Below are positions 7,722 to 13,041 of a DNA stretch of 13,041 bases, piece after piece. How positions within the stretch are numbered: the first letter of the stretch is position 1; the number at the start of each line of letters is the position of its first letter. Made by a program: the position numbers and the translations under genes. The DNA comes from Halomonas halophila (GTDB taxonomy: Bacteria > Pseudomonadota > Gammaproteobacteria > Pseudomonadales > Halomonadaceae), in assembly GCA_002433675.1 (NCBI GenBank), contig DJIP01000206.1:1-13041 (forward strand). The letters run 5' to 3'. The notes under the pieces are model-generated. The model searched no databases. It saw only the letters and a list, made by a program, of their open reading frames with translations, and was not told the origin of the DNA.

Positions 7722-8234
7722 ATGGCCAGACTCCCCATTCTCGAGTTTCCCGACGAGCGGCTGCGCAACAAGGCAGTGCCCGTCGAAAACGTCGATGACG
7801 AGGTCCGCCAGCTGGTCGATGACATGCTGGAGACCATGTACGCCGCACCGGGTATCGGCCTCGCCGCCACCCAGGTGGACGTGCATCGCCGAGTCATCGT
7901 GATCGACGTCAGCGAAGATCAGTCTACCCCGCTGGTGCTGATCAACCCCGAGGTCACGCCGCTGGGGGACGAACGGGAACCGATGCAGGAAGGCTGCCTG
8001 TCGATCCCCGAGTACTACGCCGAGGTACCGCGCGCACTGCGGGTAAAACTGAAGGCCCAGGGACGTGACGGCGAGACCTACGAGCTCGAGGCCGACGGAC
8101 TGCTGGCCCACTGCATCCAGCATGAACTCGACCACCTCGAGGGCGTACTGTTCGTCGACTACCTGTCACCGCTCAAGCGTGACCGGGTGATGAAGAAGAT
8201 GCAGAAGCGTCATCGCCAGATGCAGGGCGCCTGA
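7722..8234 (+). CDS. def: Peptide deformylase
   Basis: Def removes the formyl group from the N-terminal methionine of new proteins; it is a metal enzyme, usually with Fe2+. The 170-residue product has the three family motifs: GIGLAATQ (44-51), EGCLSIP (90-96) with metal ligand Cys92, and QHELDH (133-138) with ligands His134 and His138 and catalytic Glu135. Length and motif spacing match E. coli Def with a shift of two residues. The ATG at 7722 is preceded by GGTGG (7709-7713) at 8 bases, an acceptable though imperfect ribosome-binding site. It is the first gene of the rightward block, with the probable promoter at 7613-7621, and is followed by a terminator-like hairpin before fmt. Confidence 0.97.
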   Translation: MARLPILEFPDERLRNKAVPVENVDDEVRQLVDDMLETMYAAPGIGLAATQVDVHRRVIVIDVSEDQSTPLVLINPEVTPLGDEREPMQEGCLSIPEYYAEVPRALRVKLKAQGRDGETYELEADGLLAHCIQHELDHLEGVLFVDYLSPLKRDRVMKKMQKRHRQMQGA

Positions 8235-8309
8235 GCCGCTGCGCAGCTCTCAAACCGCCGCCATCTTGGCCCAGAACTAGCCGTTGACCCTGCCACACAA
8301 CCGCCTACA

Positions 8310-8353
8310 ACGAAGACCGACAGCGTGAATCACGTTGTCGGTCTTCGTCGTTT
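8310..8353 (+). terminator. Hairpin terminator between def and fmt
   Basis: ACGAAGACCGACA (8310-8322) is perfectly complementary to 8336-8348, a 13-bp stem; CGTGA and TCACG inside the loop (8324-8328 and 8330-8334) can extend the pairing. CGTTT follows the right arm, a short T run. It would end or reduce transcription from def, leaving fmt with a separate promoter or partial read-through. Confidence 0.65.
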
Positions 8354-8366
8354 CGCCCGTCTCCGT

Positions 8367-8372
8367 TACTAT
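8367..8372 (+). promoter_or_regulatory. Possible minus-10 element for fmt
   Basis: TACTAT (8367-8372) matches 4 of 6 consensus bases and lies 32 bases before the fmt start, just after the def terminator. No convincing minus-35 box is seen. It is listed because the hairpin upstream makes a separate fmt promoter likely. Confidence 0.25.
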
Positions 8373-8404
8373 TGTCCCCGCATTCTTCGGCCAAGGCCCT
8401 GAAC

Positions 8405-9382
8405 ATGACCCGATCGCTGCGCGTGATCTTCGCTGGCACGCCCGACTTCGCCGCCGAGAGTCTCTCGGCGCTGCTGGCCAGTCACCACCAGGTGATTGCC
8501 GTCTATACCCAACCCGATCGCCCCGCCGGGCGCGGCCGCAAGCTGACGCCAAGCCCGGTCAAGTCGCTGGCGCTGGAGCACGGCCTGCCGGTGTACCAGC
8601 CCGAGCGACTCAAGGACGAGGCCGAGCAGCGCGCCCTGGCGGCGCTGGACGCCGACGTCATGGTAGTGGTGGCCTACGGTCTGATCCTGCCATTGCCGGT
8701 ACTCGAGGCACCGCGCCTGGGCTGCCTCAACGTCCACGCCTCGCTGCTGCCGCGCTGGCGCGGTGCGGCGCCGATTCAGCGGGCAATCGAAGCCGGCGAT
8801 GACGAGAGCGGCGTCACCATTATGCAGATGGACGAGGGCCTGGATACCGGCGACATGCTGATCATCCGGCGCACCGAGATCCTGCCCACCACCACCGGCG
8901 GCGAATTGCACGATCGCCTGGCCGACATCGGTGGCAAGGCCATGGTCGAGGCCCTCGACCGACTCGCCAACGGTGAACTTGCCGCCACGCCACAGCCCGA
9001 GCAGGGCATCACCTACGCCTCCAAGCTCAGCAAGGCCGAGGCCGAGCTGGACTTCGCTCAGTCCGCCGCGACCCTGGCCGCCCGGGTGCGCGCCTTCAAT
9101 CCCTGGCCGGTGACCTGGTGCGCGCTGGGCGATGAGCGCCTGCGTGTCCATCTGGCCGAGCCGGCCGACGACGGCGAGCCCGAGGCCCCCGGCACCATCA
9201 CCCGCGCCGACACCGAGCTGCTGGTGGCCTGTGGCGCCGAGGGCCGCGAGCGCCTTCGCATCACCCGGGCCCAGCTGCCCGGCGGCAAGGCGCTGGCGGT
9301 ATCCGAGCTGTTGCGCGCCAGGGCCGAACGCTTTCCCCAGGGCACGCTACTGGGACGTCCTTTCCCGGAGACCTCCGCATGA
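8405..9382 (+). CDS. fmt: Methionyl-tRNA formyltransferase
   Basis: Fmt transfers a formyl group from 10-formyltetrahydrofolate to Met-tRNA(fMet), making the initiator tRNA used in bacterial translation. The 325 residues agree with the family. The N-terminal domain shows [10 protein letters not shown] (8-17), [10 protein letters not shown] and SPVK, and the catalytic Asn109 and His111 in [18 protein letters not shown], with Asp147 in [10 protein letters not shown]; these correspond to Asn106, His108 and Asp144 of the E. coli enzyme. The C-terminal OB-like domain begins around the FNPWP motif. The frame also has an ATG 11 codons upstream; the ATG at 8405 is preferred because it gives the family-typical N-terminus and has AAGG (8393-8396) 8 bases away. 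Its TGA overlaps the ATG of rsmB by four bases, so the two genes are translationally coupled. Confidence 0.97.
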   Translation: MTRSLRVIFAGTPDFAAESLSALLASHHQVIAVYTQPDRPAGRGRKLTPSPVKSLALEHGLPVYQPERLKDEAEQRALAALDADVMVVVAYGLILPLPVLEAPRLGCLNVHASLLPRWRGAAPIQRAIEAGDDESGVTIMQMDEGLDTGDMLIIRRTEILPTTTGGELHDRLADIGGKAMVEALDRLANGELAATPQPEQGITYASKLSKAEAELDFAQSAATLAARVRAFNPWPVTWCALGDERLRVHLAEPADDGEPEAPGTITRADTELLVACGAEGRERLRITRAQLPGGKALAVSELLRARAERFPQGTLLGRPFPETSA

Positions 9383-10758
9383 GCGATTCTCAACCCCCAC
9401 GCGATCGCAAGCCGCCCCACCATGGCCGCCGTCACGCCAACGCACGGCGCGACATGGGCGACTGTGTCCGCGCCGCCGCGGCCAAGGCGCTGGTGCCGGT
9501 GATCACCGGCAAGGGCTCGCTGGCCACGCTCGACGACCATCAGGTGGTGGCCCGCGACCGTGCCCTGTTCAAGGCCATGTGCTTCGGCGTCTGCCGCACC
9601 CTGCCACGGCTCGAGGCACTGGCCGCCCAGCTGCTCGAGAAACCGTTCAAGAGTCGCGACGCGGACATCCAGGCGCTGCTGTTGCTGGGCGCCTATCAAC
9701 TCCTGTACCTGCGCATCCCGGCCCACGCGGCGGTGGGCGAGACCGCCGGTGCCGCGCGTCTGCTCGGCAAGGCCTGGGCCACCCGGGTGCTCAACGGCTG
9801 TCTGCGCCGACTGCAGCGCGAGTCGTCGACGCTGGAAGCCGAGGTCGACCGTGACCCGGCGGTGGCGCTGCTGCACCCGCGCTGGTGGCTCAAGTCGCTG
9901 CGCCAGGCCTGGCCCGATGACTGGCAGGCGATCTGCGAGGCCAATAACCAGCCGGGACCGATGACCCTGAGGGTCAATCGTCGCCACAACGACCGCGAGC
10001 AGTATCTGGATATCCTCGATGGCGCCGGCATCTCCGCCAGGCTGTGCGCCCACGCCCCGGACGGGCTGGTGCTGGAGACCGCCCGCGACGTGGAGGCCCT
10101 GCCCGGCTTCGCCCAGGGTCATGTCAGCGTCCAGGACGAGGCCGCCCAGCTGGCCGCGGTGCTGCTTGGCCCGGTGGTGGCGCCACGGCCGGGGGCGCGG
10201 GTGCTCGACGCCTGCTGCGCGCCCGGTGGCAAGACCGCTCACCTGCTCGAGCTGTTCGACGTCGACCTGCACGCCATCGACTCCGATGCCGCGCGCCTGG
10301 CGCGGGTGGAAGACACCCTGACTCGCCTGGGCCTGTCGGCGACCCTGGCCCAGGGCGACGCCACCGAGCGTGACTGGTGGGATGGCACCCCGTTCGACGC
10401 CATTCTGCTCGACGCCCCCTGCTCCGGTAGCGGCGTCATCCGCCGTCATCCCGACATCAAGCGCCTGCGTCGGCCCAGCGACATCGCCCAGCTGGCCCAG
10501 CTGCAGCGCGCGTTGCTCGACAATCTGTGGCCGCTGCTCAAGCCCGGCGGCACCTTGCTCTACGCCACCTGCTCGGTGCTGCCGGAAGAGAATCGCGACC
10601 AGATTCGCGACTTTCTCGCGCGCACCCCGGACGCCAGCGAGCAGATGCCCGACGGCATCGCCTGGGGCCAGGTTTCCGGGGCCGGACGCCAACTGTTACC
10701 GAAGGTCGACAGCCATGACGGCTTCTTCTATGCCAGACTGGTGAAGGCGGGCCGCTAG
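9379..10758 (+). CDS. rsmB: 16S rRNA (cytosine-967-C5)-methyltransferase
   Basis: RsmB methylates C967 of 16S rRNA using S-adenosylmethionine. The 459-residue protein has a basic N-terminal tail of about 20 residues, an RNA-binding NusB-like helical domain (about 25-160), and a Rossmann-type methyltransferase domain. Motifs visible are the SAM-binding loop [10 protein letters not shown] (277-286), the DAPCSGSG motif IV with Cys348, and the YATCS motif VI with the expected catalytic nucleophile Cys398. These match Cys325 and Cys375 of the E. coli protein; the protein is some 30 residues longer than the 429 of E. coli. The ATG at 9379 overlaps the fmt stop as ATGA and has GGAG (9367-9370) at 8 bases. 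It is the typical partner of fmt. Confidence 0.97.
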   Translation: MSDSQPPRDRKPPHHGRRHANARRDMGDCVRAAAAKALVPVITGKGSLATLDDHQVVARDRALFKAMCFGVCRTLPRLEALAAQLLEKPFKSRDADIQALLLLGAYQLLYLRIPAHAAVGETAGAARLLGKAWATRVLNGCLRRLQRESSTLEAEVDRDPAVALLHPRWWLKSLRQAWPDDWQAICEANNQPGPMTLRVNRRHNDREQYLDILDGAGISARLCAHAPDGLVLETARDVEALPGFAQGHVSVQDEAAQLAAVLLGPVVAPRPGARVLDACCAPGGKTAHLLELFDVDLHAIDSDAARLARVEDTLTRLGLSATLAQGDATERDWWDGTPFDAILLDAPCSGSGVIRRHPDIKRLRRPSDIAQLAQLQRALLDNLWPLLKPGGTLLYATCSVLPEENRDQIRDFLARTPDASEQMPDGIAWGQVSGAGRQLLPKVDSHDGFFYARLVKAGR

Positions 10759-10817
10759 TCCGACCAGGACGTCGGCCTGGCCGCCCGTGACCTATGCTTC
10801 TCCAACAGGGAGTCTGT

Positions 10818-11024
10818 ATGAGCCAACACGTCTACAAGCAGATCGAGTTGACCGGTTCCTCGGAAACCAGCATCGAAGATGCGGTGCAGCGGGCCATCAC
10901 CAAGGCCTCGGAAACCGTGCATGACCTGCGCTGGTTCGAGGTGACCGATACCCGCGGCCATATCGAGAATGGCCGGGTGGCCCACTGGCAGGTCACGGTC
11001 AAGGTCGGCTTCACCCTCGACTGA
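10818..11024 (+). CDS. Dodecin (flavin-binding protein)
   Basis: Dodecins are small proteins that assemble as hollow dodecamers and bind flavins, acting as flavin buffers or stores. The 68-residue product matches the family along its full length: [12 protein letters not shown] (4-15), [10 protein letters not shown] (18-27), the Trp39 in LRWFEV that stacks on the flavin ring, [14 protein letters not shown] (46-59) and the closing KVGF strand. The ATG at 10818 is chosen over an in-frame ATG 8 codons upstream because AGGGAG (10807-10812) precedes it by 5 bases and the protein then begins like other dodecins. It lies 59 bases after rsmB. TATGCT at 10793-10798 could be a weak minus-10 element of its own. 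Two hairpins follow before trkA, so it may form a separate short transcript. Confidence 0.93.
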   Translation: MSQHVYKQIELTGSSETSIEDAVQRAITKASETVHDLRWFEVTDTRGHIENGRVAHWQVTVKVGFTLD

Positions 11025-11051
11025 CCTGCGAGGCTGATTCGACCCGGAGAC

Positions 11052-11089
11052 CCACGGGACTTGCATTGCACAAGTCCTGCGGTGTTTCC
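11052..11089 (+). terminator. First hairpin after dodecin gene
   Basis: GGACTTG (11057-11063) pairs with CAAGTCC (11071-11077) around a 7-base loop, and the stem extends outward with a G-T pair and one mismatch to 11052 and 11082. The T-rich sequence GTTTCCTTT follows. This fits a moderate rho-independent terminator after dodecin. Confidence 0.5.
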
Positions 11090-11096
11090 TTTCAGC

Positions 11097-11130
11097 ACAG
11101 GGCGGGACTCTCCCGCCCTGTTGTACTGTT
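11097..11130 (+). terminator. Second hairpin after dodecin gene
   Basis: ACAGGGCGGGA (11097-11107) pairs perfectly with TCCCGCCCTGT (11111-11121) around a 3-base loop, followed by TGTACTGTT, a broken T run. Lying 20 bases after the first hairpin, it probably makes a tandem terminator that separates the dodecin transcript from trkA. Confidence 0.65.
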
Positions 11131-11141
11131 CAGAGCTCGGG

Positions 11142-11158
11142 TATGCTGGCGCTATGCT
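11142..11158 (+). promoter_or_regulatory. Possible minus-10 elements upstream of trkA
   Basis: TATGCT occurs twice, at 11142-11147 and 11153-11158, each matching 4 of 6 consensus bases and lying 45-61 bases before the trkA start. No good minus-35 box is found for either. Their place just after the tandem terminator makes a trkA promoter here likely, but which element is used cannot be told. Confidence 0.25.
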
Positions 11159-11202
11159 GCGATGCACCATAGGCTCTGAACCCCTCTTCGGACACGACGA
11201 CG

Positions 11203-12576
11203 ATGAAGATCATCATTCTCGGCGCCGGCCAGGTTGGCGGCACCCTGGCGGAGCACCTGGCCCGCGAGGAGAACGACATCACGGTGGTGGACACCGACGG
11301 TGAGCGTCTGCGCGAGCTGCATACCCGGCTCGACATCCGCACCGTCTCCGGGGCGGCCTCCTACCCCATGGTGCTACGCCAGGCCGGCTGCGAAGACGCC
11401 GACATGCTGATCGCGGTGACCAACTCCGACGAGGTCAACATGATCGCCTGTCAGGTCGCCCATACCCTGTTTCGTACCCCGACCAAGATTGCCCGAGTGC
11501 GCGCCACCGCCTACCTGGCGCGCAAGGGACTGTTCGCCCACGAGGCGGTGCCCATCGACGTGCTGATCAGCCCCGAGCAGGTGGTCACCGACCATATTCG
11601 CCGGTTGATCGAGCACCCCGGCGCCCTGCAGGTGCTGGAATTCGCCGGTGGCCTGGTCCAGCTGGTGGCGGTCAAGGCCTTCTACGGCGGTCCGCTGGTC
11701 GGCCAGGAGCTCGGCTTCCTGCGCCGTCATATGCCCAGCGTCGACACCCGGGTGGCCGCCATCTACCGGCGCAACCGTCCGATCATTCCGCGTGGCGACA
11801 CCGTGATCGAGGCCGACGACGAGGTCTTCTTCATCGCCGCCCGGCGCGATATCCGCGCGGTGATGAGCGAGCTGAGGCGACTGGATCGCGACTTCCGCCG
11901 GGTGGTGATCGCCGGCGGCGGCAACATCGGCGAGCGCCTGGCCGAACACCTCGAGCACAGCCACCAGGTCAAGATGATCGAGCACAGTCTCGAGCGCTGC
12001 ACCCAGCTTTCCGAACGCCTCGACCGCACCGTGGTACTGCACGGCAGCGCGACCAGCAAGCGCCTGCTGGAAGAGGAGAACATCGAGGACTGCGACATCT
12101 TCTGCGCGCTGACCAACGACGACGAGGTCAACATCATGTCGTCGATGCTGGCCAAGCGCATGGGCGCCAAGAAGGTGCTCACCTTGATCAACAACGCCGC
12201 CTACGTGGATCTGGTCCAGGGCGGCGAGATCGACATCGCCATCTCGCCCCAGCAGGCCACCATCGGCAGCCTGCTGACCCATGTGCGCCGCGGGGACATC
12301 GTCAACGTCCACTCGCTGCGCCGCGGCGCCGCCGAGGCCATCGAGGCCATCGCCCACGGCGACAGCCAGTCCTCCCGGGTGGTCGGTCGTGCCATCGGCG
12401 ACATCGACCTGCCCGGTGGCTCCACCATCGGCGCGGTGGTGCGCGGCAAGGAAGTGCTGATCGCCCACGACGACGTGGTGGTGGAGAGCGGTGACCACGT
12501 CATCCTGTTCGTGGTCGACAAGCGCAAGATCCGTGACGTCGAACGCCTGTTCCAGGTCGGATTGACCTTTTTCTGA
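11203..12576 (+). CDS. trkA: Trk potassium uptake system regulatory protein TrkA
   Basis: TrkA is the cytoplasmic NAD(H)/ATP-binding subunit that gates the TrkH/TrkI potassium channels. The 457 residues match E. coli TrkA (458) throughout. It has two RCK halves. The first has a Rossmann loop GAGQVG (7-12) with the dinucleotide-binding Asp30 (VVD) and its RCK-C part around [14 protein letters not shown]. The second has AGGGNIG (237-243) and ends with the RCK-C segment before [12 protein letters not shown]. The start codon lacks a clear Shine-Dalgarno sequence, but [19 protein letters not shown] is identical in layout to other TrkA proteins, so the start is firm. A tandem terminator separates it from the dodecin gene, and trkH follows after 132 bases that contain a small ORF. 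The pair is probably one operon. Confidence 0.97.
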   Translation: MKIIILGAGQVGGTLAEHLAREENDITVVDTDGERLRELHTRLDIRTVSGAASYPMVLRQAGCEDADMLIAVTNSDEVNMIACQVAHTLFRTPTKIARVRATAYLARKGLFAHEAVPIDVLISPEQVVTDHIRRLIEHPGALQVLEFAGGLVQLVAVKAFYGGPLVGQELGFLRRHMPSVDTRVAAIYRRNRPIIPRGDTVIEADDEVFFIAARRDIRAVMSELRRLDRDFRRVVIAGGGNIGERLAEHLEHSHQVKMIEHSLERCTQLSERLDRTVVLHGSATSKRLLEEENIEDCDIFCALTNDDEVNIMSSMLAKRMGAKKVLTLINNAAYVDLVQGGEIDIAISPQQATIGSLLTHVRRGDIVNVHSLRRGAAEAIEAIAHGDSQSSRVVGRAIGDIDLPGGSTIGAVVRGKEVLIAHDDVVVESGDHVILFVVDKRKIRDVERLFQVGLTFF

Positions 12577-12622
12577 TGGGCGCGCCCCCCGCCCCTGCCG
12601 CCATACCAAGGAGAGCCGCCGC

Positions 12623-12712
12623 ATGAGTCCGATGCCGACCGGGCTTGAGACGACGACCCGTCCCGACATATCCCCCGCCTGTTGCCGTCAGCCAGGGGGC
12701 AAGACGCCATGA
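12623..12712 (+). CDS. 29-codon ORF overlapping the trkH start (candidate leader peptide)
   Basis: This short ORF begins with ATG at 12623, which has a strong ribosome-binding site AAGGAG (12608-12613) 9 bases upstream, and runs 29 codons to a TGA that overlaps the trkH ATG as ATGA (12709-12712). The peptide starts MSPMPTGLETTT and contains a Cys-Cys pair; it resembles no family I know and has no hydrophobic segment. The best ribosome-binding site between trkA and trkH thus belongs to this ORF, not to trkH, which has only a G-run (12695-12699) before it. Translational coupling is the natural reading. It could be a chance ORF, so confidence is moderate. Confidence 0.45.
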   Translation: MSPMPTGLETTTRPDISPACCRQPGGKTP

Positions 12713-13041
12713 GCCTGAGGATGATCCTGCGCATTCTCGGGCTGCTGCTGATGATGTTCAGCCTGACCATGGTGCCGCCCATCGCCATCTCGCTGCTGTT
12801 CGGCGACGGCACCTGGGACGCCTTTCTGATCGCCATCGCCATCACCGTGATGACCGGCGCGCTGATGTTCCTGCCCAATCGTCGTGCCCGACGGGAATTG
12901 CGCACCCGCGACGGCTTTTTGATCGCCGCCATGTTCTGGACGGTGCTGGGGCTGTTCGGTTCGCTGCCGCTGATGCTCACCGGCAGCACCGCACTGTCGT
13001 TCACCGACGCGGTGTTCGAGTCGTTCTCGGGGCTGACCACC
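12709..13041 (+). CDS. trkH: Trk potassium channel subunit TrkH, 3'-truncated by window edge
   Basis: TrkH is the membrane-embedded potassium-translocating subunit that works with TrkA. The 111 residues visible of a protein usually near 480 align without gaps of note with the N-terminus of E. coli TrkH: MSLRMILRILGLLLMMFS, a first membrane segment, a second one (about 40-60) ending in PNRRAR, the REGF-like RDGFLIAAMFWTVLG helix, and FTDAVFESFSGLTT, which opens the first pore loop with its selectivity region just beyond the edge. The ATG at 12709 is chosen because the aligned N-terminus begins here, and a stop in this frame at 12646-12648 limits alternatives. It may be TrkH rather than the TrkI paralogue found in Halomonas, given the adjacency to trkA. 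Confidence 0.95.
   Translation, partial: MSLRMILRILGLLLMMFSLTMVPPIAISLLFGDGTWDAFLIAIAITVMTGALMFLPNRRARRELRTRDGFLIAAMFWTVLGLFGSLPLMLTGSTALSFTDAVFESFSGLTT

Noticed and set aside
7681..7902. Upstream ATG in the def leader opening a 73-codon frame
   Set aside because: It overlaps def in another frame, lacks a good ribosome-binding site and resembles no family.
9058..10692. Long minus-strand open frame (544 codons) opposite fmt and rsmB
   Set aside because: It is an antisense shadow of two well-recognised genes in GC-rich DNA; its translation is low in complexity and matches no family.
11374..12669. Long minus-strand open frame (431 codons) opposite trkA
   Set aside because: It mirrors trkA codons, is rich in Gly, Asp, Val and His as antisense frames are, and has no recognisable domain.

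Overview
This window looks like an ordinary piece of chromosome from a GC-rich gammaproteobacterium, most likely a member of the Halomonadaceae (Halomonas or a relative). That placement is an inference. It rests on high GC with strong G/C third-position bias, on gene blocks shared with Pseudomonas and its relatives (dprA-tsaC-hemF-aroE diverging from def-fmt-rsmB-trkA), on trkA lying directly before trkH, and on the level of protein similarity I recognise. I see no tRNA, rRNA, CRISPR array, transposase, integrase or prophage gene.

Layout. (1) Bases 2-808 hold the 3' part of der (ribosome-assembly GTPase), closed by a strong terminator and facing a minus-strand DUF815-type AAA+ ATPase gene (970-1845). 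(2) A 354-base divergent intergenic region (1846-2199) separates that gene from a plus-strand M48 lipoprotein metalloprotease gene (2200-3003), whose 3' end, stop codon included, is tandemly duplicated just downstream. A two-pass membrane protein of unknown function follows (3173-3445). (3) A long bidirectional hairpin (3522-3571) separates this from a minus-strand block, dprA, tsaC, hemF, aroE in order of transcription (7504 down to 3598). (4) From a short divergent promoter region (7505-7721), def runs to the right, followed after an internal terminator by fmt, the overlapping rsmB, a dodecin gene, trkA, and the start of trkH, which is cut by the window edge.

How the genes relate. def and fmt handle the formyl group of the initiator: Fmt formylates Met-tRNA and Def removes the formyl group from new proteins. 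rsmB methylates 16S rRNA, der works in 50S assembly, and tsaC makes the precursor for the t6A tRNA modification, so much of the window serves translation. hemF and aroE belong to haem and aromatic amino acid synthesis. trkA and trkH form the potassium uptake system, which is the main first response to salt in halophilic gammaproteobacteria. The dodecin between rsmB and trkA is a small flavin-binding protein.

I found no convincing new system. The items most worth a second look are small: the tandem duplication across the protease stop codon, a 29-codon ORF that looks translationally coupled to trkH, a T-rich 14-base repeat in the hemF leader, a 12-base degenerate repeat that encodes an acidic linker in DprA, and the paired hairpins around dodecin.
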